Part shown: piece by piece, positions 32,348 through 43,553 of the stretch
How the letters are laid out: the number at the start of each line of letters is the position of its first letter
Numbering within the stretch: position 1 is the first letter of the stretch
Origin: Mantamonas sphyraenae
Taxonomy: Eukaryota > CRuMs > Mantamonadidae
Length of the DNA: 64,000 nucleotides
Assembly (NCBI GenBank): GCA_026936335.1
Contig: JAPMXV010000033.1
Coordinates: 1-64,000, forward strand
Reading direction: 5' to 3'
The notes under the pieces: model-generated
What the model was told of the DNA's origin: nothing
Seen by the model: only the letters and a program-made list of their open reading frames with translations
The model's database searches: none
Made by a program: the position numbers and the translations under genes

Positions 32348-33507
32348 TCACTCGTTCTCGTCATCCGAAATGTCGTCGTCTCCGTCAATCTCTGCGTTGG
32401 CACGCTCGAGCTCCTCCATGAGCACGGCCAGCTCCTGGTCTTCGCGCTGGGAGACGCTACGCGGGTTGACTTTAACCGTGAGTTCGCCGTTGTACTCGCC
32501 GATGACGTCACGGATCTCTTCGATGGACTTGTTGAGCACGTCGATGCCGTCCTGCTTGTCGAGGGAGGTCATGGACATGACGTAGAGGGGCGGGGCCACG
32601 AGGTGGATGCGCACGCGCTTGTCTTCGTCCTCCTCCTCGGCTGTGAGGGCTTCACCGGCCTTCAAGGCCTTCTTGATGGCGTCGATGCCTTCGTAGTGGA
32701 AGCAGGTCAGCTCAATGTCTGCGCGCATCTTGAGCGGCTGGGGCGTCATTCGGCGCTTGATGTTGGTCAGCAGCGTCGTCTTCACCTTGTCGCTGATGTC
32801 GAGGGAGCCGTCAAACACAGTGTCCGGCTCGCTGTGTGTGCAAAGAGGTGGGTGAGATTCGAGAAAGGGACAAGCGTGGGTGTGCAGAGGGCAGCGGCGA
32901 CAGGCAAATGGGCGCAGTAGAAATGCAACTCACACCAGGGCCAAACGGAAGGCTTCAAAGGCGTGGCCATATTTCTTGTACAGGGGCCATCCGACGCGCT
33001 CGTAGAGATCGAGCATAGTCGTCTCTGTGACATCTGCCACGTGGCGGATGATGCCGTGGACCTGTGGGGCGTGCAAATGGGAAGCCGGGAGGATGAGCAT
33101 TTCCGAGAAAGGGTGAACAAAGGCACTCAAGGGTGAACGGGAAGCAGCGAGGCAGACACACGCACCGTCTTGCTCTTGTTGAACTTTTCCTCGCATTTTG
33201 CAATGTCCTCTGGGGTCACGCGACGCTTGCTGAGATCGATATAGCCCTTTTCCTGGTCGACGCGCATGACGACGACACACTCTTGGCGCCCCACACGAAT
33301 CAGGCGGTTGATACTGCGGATACGCCTGCGACTAAGTTCGCTGAGCATAATCATGCCCTCCAGGTTGCCGTACTCCAGCAGGTGGACGTATGCACCCATG
33401 TTTCCGATTTGCTTCACGGTGACCATCACGACTTGGTCGACCTCTGGGAATCGCTCCTCGTACATGCGGCACGATGACGATGATGTCGATGTAGATGTCT
33501 CAGACAT
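32348..33507 (-). CDS. EIF2S1: Translation initiation factor eIF2 subunit alpha
   Basis: Three exons (33507-33166, 33061-32934, 32831-32348; introns 104 and 102 bp) encode 317 residues, the normal size. The S1 domain carries [16 protein letters not shown] and the regulatory loop [20 protein letters not shown]. The target serine (Ser51 in human) is Ser59 here, since the N-terminus is a little longer and Ser-rich. The helical domain ([17 protein letters not shown]) and the C-terminal alpha-beta domain ([21 protein letters not shown]) follow, ending in an acidic [12 protein letters not shown] tail. It carries Met-tRNAi to the ribosome in complex with beta and gamma subunits. The intact loop means stress kinases could control it. 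The start is 30 bp from the divergent TRIT1 start. Confidence 0.96.
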
Positions 33508-33537
33508 GGTTGTGGTGGTTTGTTTGTTGTGTCTGGG
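33508..33537. promoter_or_regulatory. Bidirectional eIF2-alpha/TRIT1 promoter zone
   Basis: Thirty bases, mostly GT on the plus strand, lie between the divergent ATGs of two translation-linked genes. If the TRIT1 start is 33577, the gap is 69 bp. The eIF2-alpha leader side reads CACCACAACCATG, matching the A/C-rich start context seen in other genes here. Confidence 0.4.
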
Positions 33538-34758
33538 ATGTATGGTTGGGGCCGACCGCGCCAGCCCGCACAGTGGATGTCCTCCAGCAGCAGCAGCAAC
33601 CACAGAGAGGCTGACGAAGCTCCGTCACAGGATGGCTTGCATCCAGTGGTGTTTGTGATTGGGCCGACGGCCGCGGGCAAGTCCTCGTTGGCGCTGGCAG
33701 TGGCCGAGGAGGTCGGGGGCGAGGTGATCAACGCCGATTCGATCCAAGTGTACAAAGGACTGGACGTGGTGACCAACAAGGCAAGCAAGGAGGAGCGTGC
33801 ACGTGTCAAACACCATCTCTTGGACTACCTAGAGGCGACGGCGTCTTTGGATGTGCTGCAGTGGTGCGAAGCCGCCGAGGAAGTGATTCGCTCGCTTCAC
33901 AGGCAGGGCAAGGTGCCCGTGGTGGTGGGGGGCACTCACTACTGGATCCAATCGCTAGCTTTCCGCAACCAGCTGGTGGGTAGGACGGCAACAGGCGACG
34001 GGCAGGAAGAGGAGGACCCCGAATGGGAATCCCTTGACAACGAGGCGCTGCACGCGAAACTGGCCGAGGTGGATCCACAGGAAGCCGAAAAGATGCACCC
34101 AAACGACAGACGCAGGGTGAAGCGCAGGTTGGCGATTGCAATGCAGCATGGCATGGCTTCACAGGTGTACAAACGGCAGCGTGTTGAGAACGACGGCACT
34201 CTGAAGCTGCATGCAGGGTGGCGTTGTCTGTTTCTGCGCGTGGCATGTGCCAAATCAAAGCTGGATGTGCGCATCAACGCGCGAGTGGAGACCATGGTCG
34301 ATGCAGGGCTGCACGAGGAGGTGCAAGAGATGGGCGAGCTGCTGCAAAGTCTGGGGGACACATATCCTGTGGACTATGAACACGGAGTATGGCAATGCAT
34401 TGGATACAAGGAGATGCGAGGGTGGTTGCGTGCTCAGGGGCAGGAAGCAAAGGAGGCGGCGAGCAGGCACGGCTTGGAACGGATCAAGACCGCGACACGG
34501 CGGTACGCACGCAAGCAGGAGTCGTGGATTCGCAACCGGCTGGAGAAGCAGTGCGAGCCGTTGAAAAGATTGTACAGTACCCAAGAGTTTGACTGGATGG
34601 AAGTCCGGAGCGACGAGGAAGAATCCTGGGCTGAGGAGAAGGAAGGGGCGGTCATGCATGCGGTGGAGTGGCTGCGTATGGGTGAACAGGGAGCAAAGGG
34701 CAAGGACAAGGGTGAGGGCACGAGCAACAGCGACCAAGGAGGCACAGACGAAGCATGA
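33538..34758 (+). CDS. TRIT1: tRNA dimethylallyltransferase (MiaA/MOD5 family)
   Basis: A single-exon gene of 406 residues from ATG 33538; an internal start at 33577 ([11 protein letters not shown]) is equally possible. Two starts are a known way for MOD5 to reach mitochondria and cytosol. Motifs: P-loop [31 protein letters not shown] (tRNA A37 recognition), [33 protein letters not shown] and the C-terminal [12 protein letters not shown]. The enzyme adds a dimethylallyl group to A37 next to the anticodon. No C-terminal matrin-type zinc finger is visible, unlike human TRIT1; the end is acidic and low-complexity. It shares its promoter region with eIF2-alpha. Confidence 0.92.
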   Translation: MYGWGRPRQPAQWMSSSSSSNHREADEAPSQDGLHPVVFVIGPTAAGKSSLALAVAEEVGGEVINADSIQVYKGLDVVTNKASKEERARVKHHLLDYLEATASLDVLQWCEAAEEVIRSLHRQGKVPVVVGGTHYWIQSLAFRNQLVGRTATGDGQEEEDPEWESLDNEALHAKLAEVDPQEAEKMHPNDRRRVKRRLAIAMQHGMASQVYKRQRVENDGTLKLHAGWRCLFLRVACAKSKLDVRINARVETMVDAGLHEEVQEMGELLQSLGDTYPVDYEHGVWQCIGYKEMRGWLRAQGQEAKEAASRHGLERIKTATRRYARKQESWIRNRLEKQCEPLKRLYSTQEFDWMEVRSDEEESWAEEKEGAVMHAVEWLRMGEQGAKGKDKGEGTSNSDQGGTDEA

Positions 34759-34776
34759 GCGGCGTGGATCGACCCA

Positions 34777-34986
34777 ATGGAACGGTTGGTCATCGGCTTG
34801 GCCTTTGTGATGGCAGCAGCCACCGTTGCAGCCGTGTTGGGGTATGACATGCCGTTGTCAAGAATGGGCAAAGTGGTGGACGACGTCCCCGTGCCTCTGC
34901 GGCAGTGGGTGGGGCCTGTGTTTCGGCCAGCGGGTTCCCTTTTGGAGGCGGCCTACGTGCAGCTGCTCCGTTGGAAATTCGACTGA
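34777..34986 (+). CDS. Small single-pass membrane protein, unknown
   Basis: A 69-residue frame in the 260-bp gap between TRIT1 and MRH2. It starts MERLVIGLAFVMAAATVAAVLG, a clean hydrophobic helix after one charged pair. The rest is amphipathic (MGKVVDDVPVPLRQWVGPVF) and ends LLRWKFD. It has no homologue I know. Size and layout resemble small mitochondrial or ER membrane subunits. It starts 18 bp after the TRIT1 stop and fits the tight spacing of the region. It could be chance, but composition and position favour a real small gene. Confidence 0.5.
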   Translation: MERLVIGLAFVMAAATVAAVLGYDMPLSRMGKVVDDVPVPLRQWVGPVFRPAGSLLEAAYVQLLRWKFD

Positions 34987-35030
34987 TTGCATGGAACCAA
35001 AGGGAAATGAACATATTTGCTTGTGTGTGT

Positions 35031-35851
35031 CTATGCGACCGTGTCGTAGCCGCTCTTGCCCGTGTCGCGGCCGCTGATCTTGCTCCAAGTGAACGTGCAC
35101 CCGTCCTTGACCAGACCCGGGACGGTGCGCCAAAACCCAAGGTTCGGTACGCTTTCAAGCCCCATCTTGCCCTTGCGTTGGTTGTACAGGACTCCTGCGA
35201 CGCAGTACACAGTCGTGGTCTGCGGGCAGAAAGGGAAAGGTGAGCCAAAAACGAAGCACAGGACGGGCGGCAAAAAGCGCGGCGACAGAAACCTACCACA
35301 ATGATGATGAGAAGAAAGATGGAGCCGCCGCTGAGTCCACCGGGTGATTGTGGACCGGTTTTCTGCGCGCAGGCGTACTTGGTGGCCCACTGGGCGCTGT
35401 AGTGGCAGCTTCCCGTGGGCTGTTCGACAATCTCAATTGGCGCGCCGGCTTCTTTGCCGCAGGTGAAGTGGATCGACAGGGTGCGCGGGGTCTGGTTGCA
35501 CCGCTTGCCATCACCGTAGGTCACAGATATCTCGCCCTTGGCGCTGGCCTCCCACTTGACGGACGAGGCCATGGCAATGTCTGTGCAAAAGCCCTGGTCG
35601 GTGACCTGGACGGCCTGGGTGCCACTGTCGGAGCACGTGGGCGGACGCTGCACCAGCGCACCGCACAGATTGATCCAATAGTTGTAGCCCTGGGAGTCCT
35701 TAAGCTGGTATCCTGTGTCCCCGTTCTTGAGAGCAGAAAAGTCAAACTTCTGGCCATTGTATTCCAGGCCACAAGGGTCCTGGGCAGCAGCCAAGCACGC
35801 AAAGGAGACAAACAGGGCGGCTGCAAACCAGGCACGGATGTGGACGGGCAT
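35031..35851 (-). CDS. MRH-domain membrane protein 2
   Basis: Exons 35851-35297 and 35219-35031 (77-bp intron, phase 0), 247 residues. It has a signal peptide (AALFVSFACLAAAQ), then an MRH domain: PCGLEYNGQKFDFSAL, YNYWINLCGAL, GFCTDIAMASSVKWE, VTYGDGKRCNQTPRTLSIHF ending in TC, then EQPTGSCHYSAQWATKYAC. A Gly-Pro-Ser linker leads to the TM helix GSIFLLIIIVTTTVYCVAGV, and a tail with WRTVPGLVKDGCTFTWSKI and GKSGYDTVA. The TM is split by the intron. The tail closely matches MRH3, so the two arose by duplication. It lacks the MRH-domain intron of the other two. The role is inferred as a sorting receptor of the Golgi-endosome route. Divergent from MRH3 across 72 bp. Confidence 0.82.
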
Positions 35852-35923
35852 GCGGGGGAGCAGACAGGCAGAAAGTGTTGGCCGGAGCAGCGCGCGTCGC
35901 AGCACGCAAAACTGGAGGCAACA

Positions 35924-37170
35924 ATGAACAAGAACACGCTGATTTTGGCAACTTGCCTGATGCTCTGCCTGCAGCACGTGGTGGCACAGACAACCTGCGG
36001 CACGACGCGTGACGGTGTCAAGTACGACTTTTCGTCTCTGACGGACACGGGCAGCGGCTGGAGTGGCAAGGACCCCGACGACAACACCTACTTCTTCAAC
36101 GTGTGCGGCGACGTGGCCACCAAGCCCAGCACCTGCACGGACAACGGCCAGAGCTTCCAAGTGGGTACGTGAGCAGCAGAGGAGTGAGAAGGAACGAAAT
36201 CGGGCCACAGCGAGCGCTGCGCTGCGTGCACGCCGAATTTCGTCCCACGAGCCTTGCCCGATGCGCTCTCGCACGGCCAACAGGCTGCGCCGCAGTGCAG
36301 TTCGATGGCCGAGGAGCCACAACACACCCATTTGCACGCTCGCCATACTCTGTTGCGCCGCAGTCGGGCCTGCAGCCTCGGTTGCTACGGCGAGAACACG
36401 GTGCAGCAAAATGCGCGTGCACTTCAATGGCCGGCTAGAAGCCGTTTGCCGAGTGCATGCGCGAGTGTGAGGGACACACAGAGCCACTCGGTGACCTGTG
36501 GAGTCCAGCACACAGCCTGTGCATGGGTGTGGTGTGTGTATGCAGTGCAGCCAGTGGTGAAGACGGCCAGCGGGCGACTTCGGCGGCCAAGAGAGGGGAA
36601 AAAACAGATGCTGACACTGAGCGCGTGACACGTGGTGCACCGCGTCCCACAGCTCCTCCTTCGTCCTTCTGCACTGTGACCGGCAAGTCGGACCAGCCCA
36701 CCTGGTCGACGACGTCTGACAAGATCAGTGTCAAGTACGGTGGCGGCAAGGCGTGCGGTACGACCCCGCGTACGTTCAGGATCGACTTTATGTGCGACCA
36801 GAGCACCAAGGGCTCTGTTGAGCAGGTGAACGAGATCCCCACGGGATCTTGCCAGTACGACGTGGTCTTCAAGACCAAGCTGGCATGCGCCGAGAACAAC
36901 GGCGGTGGCAAGAACGGGCCCAGCGGACCCGGCGGCCTCAGCGGCGGCTGGATCTTTTTTATCATCCTGATCGTGACCACCACGGTGTACTGTGCCGCTG
37001 GTATTGCCTACAACGTCAAGCAAAAGGGTATCCCCTTTGGCAAGGAGGCTGTGCCCCAGAACGAGTTTTGGTTCTCCGAGCTGCCCAGCCTCGTCAAGGA
37101 TGGCGTCACTTTCACGGGCCAGAAGATCAAGGGTCTCAGTGGCAAGGGTGGCAACTACGAGAAGATGTGA
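35924..37170 (+). CDS. MRH-domain membrane protein 3
   Basis: Exons 35924-36164 and 36653-37170 (488-bp intron, phase 1, the longest in the window), 252 residues. The signal peptide is LILATCLMLCLQHVVAQ. The MRH domain reads TTCGTTRDGVKYDFSSL, YFFNVCGDVA, SFCTVTGKSDQPTWS, VKYGGGKACGTTPRTFRIDF, then EIPTGSCQYDVVFKTKLAC. The linker NGPSGPGGLSGG, the TM WIFFIILIVTTTVYCAAGI and the tail FWFSELPSLVKDGVTFTGQ match MRH2. The aromatic of the W-x-T-x-x-AC element is Phe here. The intron lies at the same place and phase as in MRH1, so it predates the split of the family. Confidence 0.82.
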
Positions 37171-37201
37171 GCAAGAGAATGGAAAGCGTGTGTTTTGATG
37201 A

Positions 37202-40200
37202 TCAGGCATCTTCCCCCATCACGTCAACCAATTGGTCGCACAGACCTTGCAGACAGTCGTCGACGCGTGTGAGCAGGATAAACGTGCGGAACTTGAGCTT
37301 GGCTCGCTTGCGCAGGGCGTCACAGCGTGTGCATTGGTCCGACAGCGTGCGGTGGATGGCTGACAGGTACCGACCCGCTTCTTGCCCGCCATCCTGGTAG
37401 CTCTGCATCGAGTACGCCAGCATGAGGCGTGCCAGAACGGGCACAAACTGCTCTGCGAGGATGCACAGGTCCTTCACAGCTCCAGAGACCGTTTCCATGG
37501 TCTGCTTTGTGCGCTGCGTATGCTTCAGCCGCTCCTCAATGCTCTGGAAGTAGGATGTGTCCATCAGCCGTTCCAGGAGCATGGTGTTTTCCAACAGCAG
37601 CAGCAGATGCTGCATGACCGTGCACAGGGTGCCCAACACCCAGTCCACCGTTTGGCATTCACAGTGGCAAAATGGTTGTCAAAGAAAATCAGCGGATCGC
37701 CCATCAGCAATCGGCGGTAGAGCATCTTTTCAAACGCGCGTGCGTTCCATGCGTCGCCCACATTCTCCTGTTCCTTTTGCTGTGCACTGTTGCTGGCGTC
37801 AAAGGGCACACCCATGTTGAATTCGGCCTCCACGACCTTATTCTCGGTAATCAGCTCCCGGCGGTCCAGCCGCACGCCGCTGCCCACGATACCGTGGACA
37901 CGCGAGGGGAGACTCGTTGAGTGGAGTAGTGTTCCGATGCCCAGCGGATCGTTGTGTGATCCCTTGGCACGCAGCAGCTTCGCAAAAACACCCACGAATC
38001 CACTCTGGGCTTCCATCACGAGCTGCGTGTCCACTTCCGATCGGTAAAAGATCAGCTTAATGCGCTCTTCGATGCTTTTGAACACTGTATCGTCGTCAGG
38101 TGCCTTCTCTACGGCCTCTTTGTGCTTGAGGTAGTGGTGAAACGTGTTGTGTTCCTGCGTGTCGCCTTCTTGCCCAGCAGTGTCTTTGCCCTTTCCTGCC
38201 TCTTCCGTGTCTCCTGCCTCTTCCGTGTCTCCTGCCTCTTCCGTGTCTCCCGCATCTGTGCTGTTGCCTTCTTCGCCATCGCCAAGGCCTGTGAGGACGA
38301 GATTGACCAGATTGGCTTCGTCCACCATCTTCCATCCGTCGCTGGCCTTGACGTCGAACCCCTTGACGAAAAAGTCGGACGGATGTGTGCCTCGGAAGGG
38401 ATCACGCTTGCTGCGAGTGCGTGTACTGGACGCTCGCTCGGCCAGGGCTTTGGCTTCCGCTGTGCGGCCCTCTCGCAGGGCCTTTTCCAGCTCCTCCTCC
38501 GCCTGCATGACGGAAAGCTGGCTGTGGCCGCCCAACAGCTGCTCTACGTCACGAAGCAGCGGTTCGATGATCCCGCTGCGTTCCAAGGCGTCAATGGAGG
38601 CGCGGACACGCTTCTGGACGCTCGCGCGAACACACACATGGTTCTCGTGTGCACAGCGACACAGGGTGATCATGGCGGTGGACAGCAGCTGAATTTGCCA
38701 CTCTAGGTAGAGAATCATTTTGCAGATGGCACCGAGAGTCTGCTTGTGTGTGGACGGGATCTGCTTCACTGGCAACCGCATGGACTGCATCAGCGGGCGC
38801 TGTTGCTTGATGTGACACACAAACAGAAAGGACAGCATAGAAAAGGGCATCGAGAGATGGCCCATGTGGATGGGAGTGGTGCCGTGCTCAAGCAGATCGC
38901 CGCCGTAGCCTCGGCCGTTCGGATCAAACAGCGTTTGCAGTGAGCGCAGGCAAAGCAGCTCGAGGCGATCGATGGAGATGCGATCGTGTTCAGCCGCATG
39001 AATGCGCTGTTCTGTGGTCATGCCAGAGGTTTCGTAGACGTAGCGGCGAGCGGCAAAGTAGGTGGCACGCGTCTTTTTGGGCGCCCCGTTGTTGCCGCCC
39101 TCGTTTCGTCCGCCACGGCTCTTGTTGGACTCGCAGTACAGGTCTTTTTCCATTTTGAGGACCTTCATGGCGTGTGAAAAGGCACTGGACCAGTTTGCGT
39201 CGTCGCAGCGCAGGAAGGAGTGCATGAGCATGGCGTGGATGTCTTCGTGGATGATCCCCACTGCGGTTCGTTTGTAGTCCGCCTCCTCGAGCTGGCCCAG
39301 CACGTACTCCAGCGTTTTGGCAAGGCGGAGGAGCAGAGATCGAGTGACGGTGACAACGTTGAGCTCGACCACAGCCAAATGTTGGGCGAGCCTGGGATTC
39401 TGCATGATCTGGGACAGGACGTTGGCCAGGTATTGCTTGCACGCGACGAGGTGTGGCAGGTAGAGACTGACGGCGTCCACGTCGTAGTCGCAGTGGACGT
39501 TGTGCAGTTCCTCCACATGCTCAAACATCTCCTGAGCCATCTCAAAAGACAACAGGCTCTGGCGCACGAGTTCGAGGCACAGGAAGCGCTGGGACAGCGA
39601 CCCGACGCATTGGATCCAGCAGATGTGGCCAAAGGTATACCAGGATTTGGCCACGTCGAAGCAGCGTGTGGTGACCTCCTTCTCAGACACCATGCCCTGC
39701 AAAAGATGGCGCTGGGTGTCGTGGTCGGCTTTGTACAGGTATTCCTGATGTGGAATGACGCGCCTGACGGTGGTGGGCACAGCCTGACCCATGAATGTGT
39801 GGGACACGGTGCTGTGATCAGACGAAGTGGACGAGACGGTGGAGAGGGCAGCGGCGAGCAACGGGTCCTTCAGATGGCTTCCATGGTCAGCAGAGTCGCT
39901 GTCCACGTCGTCAGCCTCTGTGTCTGCACCCGTGTCGCCCAAGCGCATGGACTGGGCCTCTGCGGCGAGGAGATCCACGTCGCACTGCTTGCAGTAGGCG
40001 AGAAGGGCTCGTGTGTACTGCAGGTGGTCAAGGATGGTTTCCCGGTCGAGGATGTCTTTGGCTGTGCGCTCGTCGCCTGTGCTCTCTTGATTGTGGAGCA
40101 CGCTGTCCATAAAGCCGCCTATGCCCGACAGGATGTCGTTTGCGTCGTCCTGGCTCTTGAGGCCAAAGAGAGTTGCCCACGAGCCCAGGCGCACGCGGAT

Positions 40201-41211
40201 GCTCTCACGAGCCAGCTGGAAGGCCACGAGCCAATGAGCACGGTCGACGTCGTCCTGGTAGGCGGCAAGCTTGCTGAGCTGGGGCAGAGGCGACTCGAGG
40301 CCAGCATGTAGATGGTCCATGGTGGCAAAGAGGCCAATGGGGAAGCTGGACTCTTTCTTCCGCATGCTGGAGGTCGTGAAAACGGATCGATCGGCTGCAC
40401 TGAGCCATTCGTCGCTCAGCAGAGGATCTGGTTGCAGGAAGTTGGAGAAGGAGTCACGGATGAGAGAGGCGACGTCGATGTGGAAGCGGCGCACAAGGAA
40501 GGAGGCAGGTATTGGGTTGCTTGAAGATGAGGATGAGGATGACGAAGAAGATGACGCTAGTTGTGTGCGCACAGACTGGCTGGCAAACATGCCGCTGGTC
40601 CTTCCGTCGAGCGAGTCGAGTTGTTCGTCGAGGAGCTTTTCCTCGTTGCTTTCCGGAAGCATGGCGACGTGTGCATAGGCAAAGGCAAGCTGTTGAAAGG
40701 CAACACAGATGTACTCTTCAAGAGCGACGATGCTTTCATCAAGGTGGATGGAGGTCGGGTTCGTTGCGGTGCCCGCCGACGACGTGCTCTCTTCGAGGCG
40801 AGCCAGCTCGTCCTGCAGCTGCTGGGAGTGCCATTCATCGGTGGCTGCACGTTTGGCAATGTGAACTCGGACAGACAGGGCGTGGGAGAGCTTTCTGTGG
40901 AAGGGGCGAAACGGGAACCGTTAGCGTGGGTTTGAACAATGGCGCCAACGGACTGGAACGGGCACGTACTCGATGCCCCGTAGGATGGTGCGGCTCGAAA
41001 AGTGTTCTCGGCCCTGTTCAATGAGATATCCGCCGAGTTTTTCCAGTTGCAGGCATAGTTTGAGGGAGAAGGAGCTGGCAAGGATGGCGTCGTCGTCGAG
41101 CAGGAGTTGGTCTGCAGAAATGGCGTCGACGTCTGGCAGAGCCAGCAAAGATTCTGCCGGGCGGAGAGGGGGTGCGTACAGAGCGACGTCGTCGTCGTCG
41201 GAAGAGTCCAT
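37202..41211 (-). CDS. Large helical protein, unidentified, with a probable one-base frameshift
   Basis: Exons 41211-40970 and 40894-37202 (75-bp intron, phase 2) give about 1,311 residues if one missing base near 37647-37651 is allowed for. At that point NHFATVNAKR ends one frame and DWVLGTLCTVMQHLLLLLE continues at once in the next. The start is MDSSDDDDVALYAPP. Nearly the whole protein is predicted helical by composition, with a Ser run near residue 220, an acidic DTEEAG repeat (three copies, about 38210-38265) and Glu/Lys-rich segments. The sequence HVEELHNVHCDYDVDAVSLY and the C-terminal helices look like a scaffold or tether subunit. I compared it mentally with NAA35/Mak10, WASHC4 and gamma-tubulin complex proteins and found no clear match. 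Confidence 0.7.
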
Positions 41212-41287
41212 TTTCGGCAGGAAGTGTGTACAAAACAAAATTGGCCCGGGAACCGCAGCTCATTCTTTCTCCTCTTCCCACTCCGCA

Positions 41288-42834
41288 TCACACCTCACGC
41301 AGCAGCTGATACGCCACACGCCGTCCACTGATCCACGCACCATGCACCGTGCCCACGTACTGCTCGCTCGTATGCTCTCCGCAGAAAAACAGAGAGTCGT
41401 TGATGGAGCCCAGGAACGCGTGGAACCAATCCGGGTTGCCACTCACTGTCAACGACGTCAGAGCACCACGATACAATGGATTGCTCTTTTCAAAGTACGA
41501 CCGTCGCATCTCCACAGGCTCCGGGATGTCGGAGCCGTAGATCCGTCGCAACACTTCCATGATGTCTGCCACTATCTCCGTCTCCGCCATGCCGTCCAAC
41601 TTGTGCACATATGGTTCGCCCACATGCGCCACCAACACCGGTTCTCCGTTGGTGCCCACATGGTTGATAAACATCGGCCATCGCGACCGCTCTTTGCTCA
41701 CGTAGCCCAGCAGGCATGCGTTTGCCCACGGATAGTCCCGGCAGTCGTTCGTATTGCGAAATTGTGCTCGGGATGTCTTTGAGCCCCTCTCTTGCCAAAA
41801 CGCGTGTGGAAAACGAAGGGCCACGTTTGCTTGCTGTCCGAACCGCAGATTCTGCACCGCCGTATTCACGTAACCTGGCAGCTTCGGTGAAAATTCGATG
41901 CCCTGTGCTTTAAGCACACCGAGGGGCACCGCAACGACCACGTAATCGGCGTACAAAACCTCACCGTGCCGTGTCGTCACCCTCGCTAGATCGTCCCCAA
42001 GCTCAGTTGCCGTGTCCACGCGCACCACCTCTTGATTCAGCCGCACGTCCAACCCTTCCGCAATGTGGTCCACCATTTGCCTGTAGCCTCGCGGAAATAC
42101 CACGTCGAAGCCTTTGAAGCGCCCGTCGTTGTCCCAAAGGAAGGTCGACATCTCCTGTCCCACCGTCCCATATTCCAGTTCAAATTCGTTTGCCAGGTGC
42201 CACCAGAAGCGCTCCTTGGTCATGTTCATCTTATACCGGAGCAAATCCTCCTCAAACGGGGTATCCTGTGACGCAGAAGCTCGCCGTAGGATGCTTGCCT
42301 TTTCCGCCCTCTTAAACTCTTGGAACGTCCGCTCAATGTCATTGCAGTCCACCAGACCACCCGAATCGTCATAAACCACCTGGAAATCATAGTTGAACGG
42401 CCTCGTTTCGATCCCTGCTCTTCGTGCAAGGTCAAACAAGGGATTGTCGTTCATGTTGTGGATCCACGTTGCGCCCACATCCACCCGCTTCCCGTTGCTC
42501 CACTCGGTGGTGTTGATTCGCCCACCCAGACTGTGTCCACAGGAATACGTCGCCCGTTGACTGTGTGTCAGCAGTGCAGTGTTGGCGCACGCAGCACCCT
42601 CCAAAAAGCTTACCGGTCCGAAGCTTCCAGCACCACCACTTTGCCAACACCCGCTCGCTGCAGCGACGCCGCTGCCGTAACGCCCGAGATCCCACCTCCC
42701 ACCACAACCACCCGGACGTTTCGCAGCACCATGGCCCTGTGATGCCGCACCAGCACGGGGATGAAGTTGACCACAACCAGCCCCAGTGCAAGCATCACCA
42801 GCATCATCATCACCATTCGTCTACGCCTACCCAT
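41288..42834 (-). CDS. Membrane-anchored flavin amine oxidase (polyamine-oxidase-like)
   Basis: Exons 42834-42614 and 42530-41288 (83-bp intron, phase 2) encode 487 residues. A basic start (MGRRRRM) precedes an N-terminal hydrophobic anchor (VMMMLVMLALGLVVVNFIPVL). The Rossmann FAD motif is VVVVGGGISGVTAAASLQRAG with EASDRLGGRIN; then DVGATWIHNM, a hallmark of polyamine oxidases. The C-terminal FAD contact is LFFCGEHTS ... GTVHGAWISGRRVA. Such enzymes oxidise polyamines or related amines and release hydrogen peroxide. The single TM with a short basic cytosolic end suggests a lumenal or extracellular catalytic domain, which is not the usual cytosolic or peroxisomal form. Monoamine oxidase or LSD1-like are less likely. 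Divergent from SAR1. Confidence 0.88.
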
Positions 42835-42977
42835 CGTCACAAAGAGTCTCTGGACACAGAAGGACACTCACAGACGTCCTTTCTCCTCCTTGTCGACGGC
42901 GTGTTGGTTGGTCGACACCGCGCCAACGCAGCCATTCCATTCAACACCTGCACCCCACTCACCATCCATCCGCGCAC

Positions 42978-43553
42978 ATGTTCATCGTCGAGTTCTTCAA
43001 CCTTCTCGTCGATAGCGTCATGTCCTGGCTCGGCCTGGTCACCAAAGAGTGCACCATTGTCTTTGTGGGCTTGGACAACGCCGGCAAATCCACGCTGATG
43101 CAGCAGCTGAAAAAGCAGTCCCACGCCACGGTGCAGCCCACACAGCGCGCGCAAATGGACGAGGTCGTCCTGAACAACATCACCTTCCGCGCGTGGGACC
43201 TTGGCGGCCACGACTCCTGGCGTTCCGTCTGGGCCGATTTCTACGAGCAGGCCGATGCCGTCCTCTTCATGGTCGACGCAGCAGACACCCTTCGCATCGA
43301 AGAGGCCCGCGAGGAGCTCGAGCTCCTTCTCGAGGACGATGAGCTCCTTGGCGCTCCGGTCCTCATTCTGGGCAACAAAATTGACCTCGACAACGCCATG
43401 GACGAGGCCACCCTTCAGCAAATGCTCGGCTTGGACAACCTCTCCTCCAAGAGTGCCGACCGACCCCTGCGCCTCTTTCGTACGTCCGTCACCAATGGCC
43501 AGGGCTACTCCGAAGCCTTTGAATGGCTTGCCGAAGAGCTCCTGAAGCTCTGA
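42978..43553 (+). CDS. SAR1: SAR1 GTPase
   Basis: A single-exon gene of 191 residues. It has the amphipathic N-terminus MFIVEFFNLLVDSVMSWLGL rather than a myristoylated Gly2, as in SAR1. G motifs: GLDNAGKST, switch I Thr region (VQPTQRAQMDEVVL), WDLGGHDSWRSVW (DxxGG), LGNKIDL and the SVTNGQGYSEAFEWL end. SAR1 recruits the COPII coat at ER exit sites. The divergence of switch I from typical THxPT is moderate (VQPTQRAQ), so a diverged SAR1 or ARF-like paralogue cannot be excluded. Confidence 0.9.
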   Translation: MFIVEFFNLLVDSVMSWLGLVTKECTIVFVGLDNAGKSTLMQQLKKQSHATVQPTQRAQMDEVVLNNITFRAWDLGGHDSWRSVWADFYEQADAVLFMVDAADTLRIEEAREELELLLEDDELLGAPVLILGNKIDLDNAMDEATLQQMLGLDNLSSKSADRPLRLFRTSVTNGQGYSEAFEWLAEELLKL

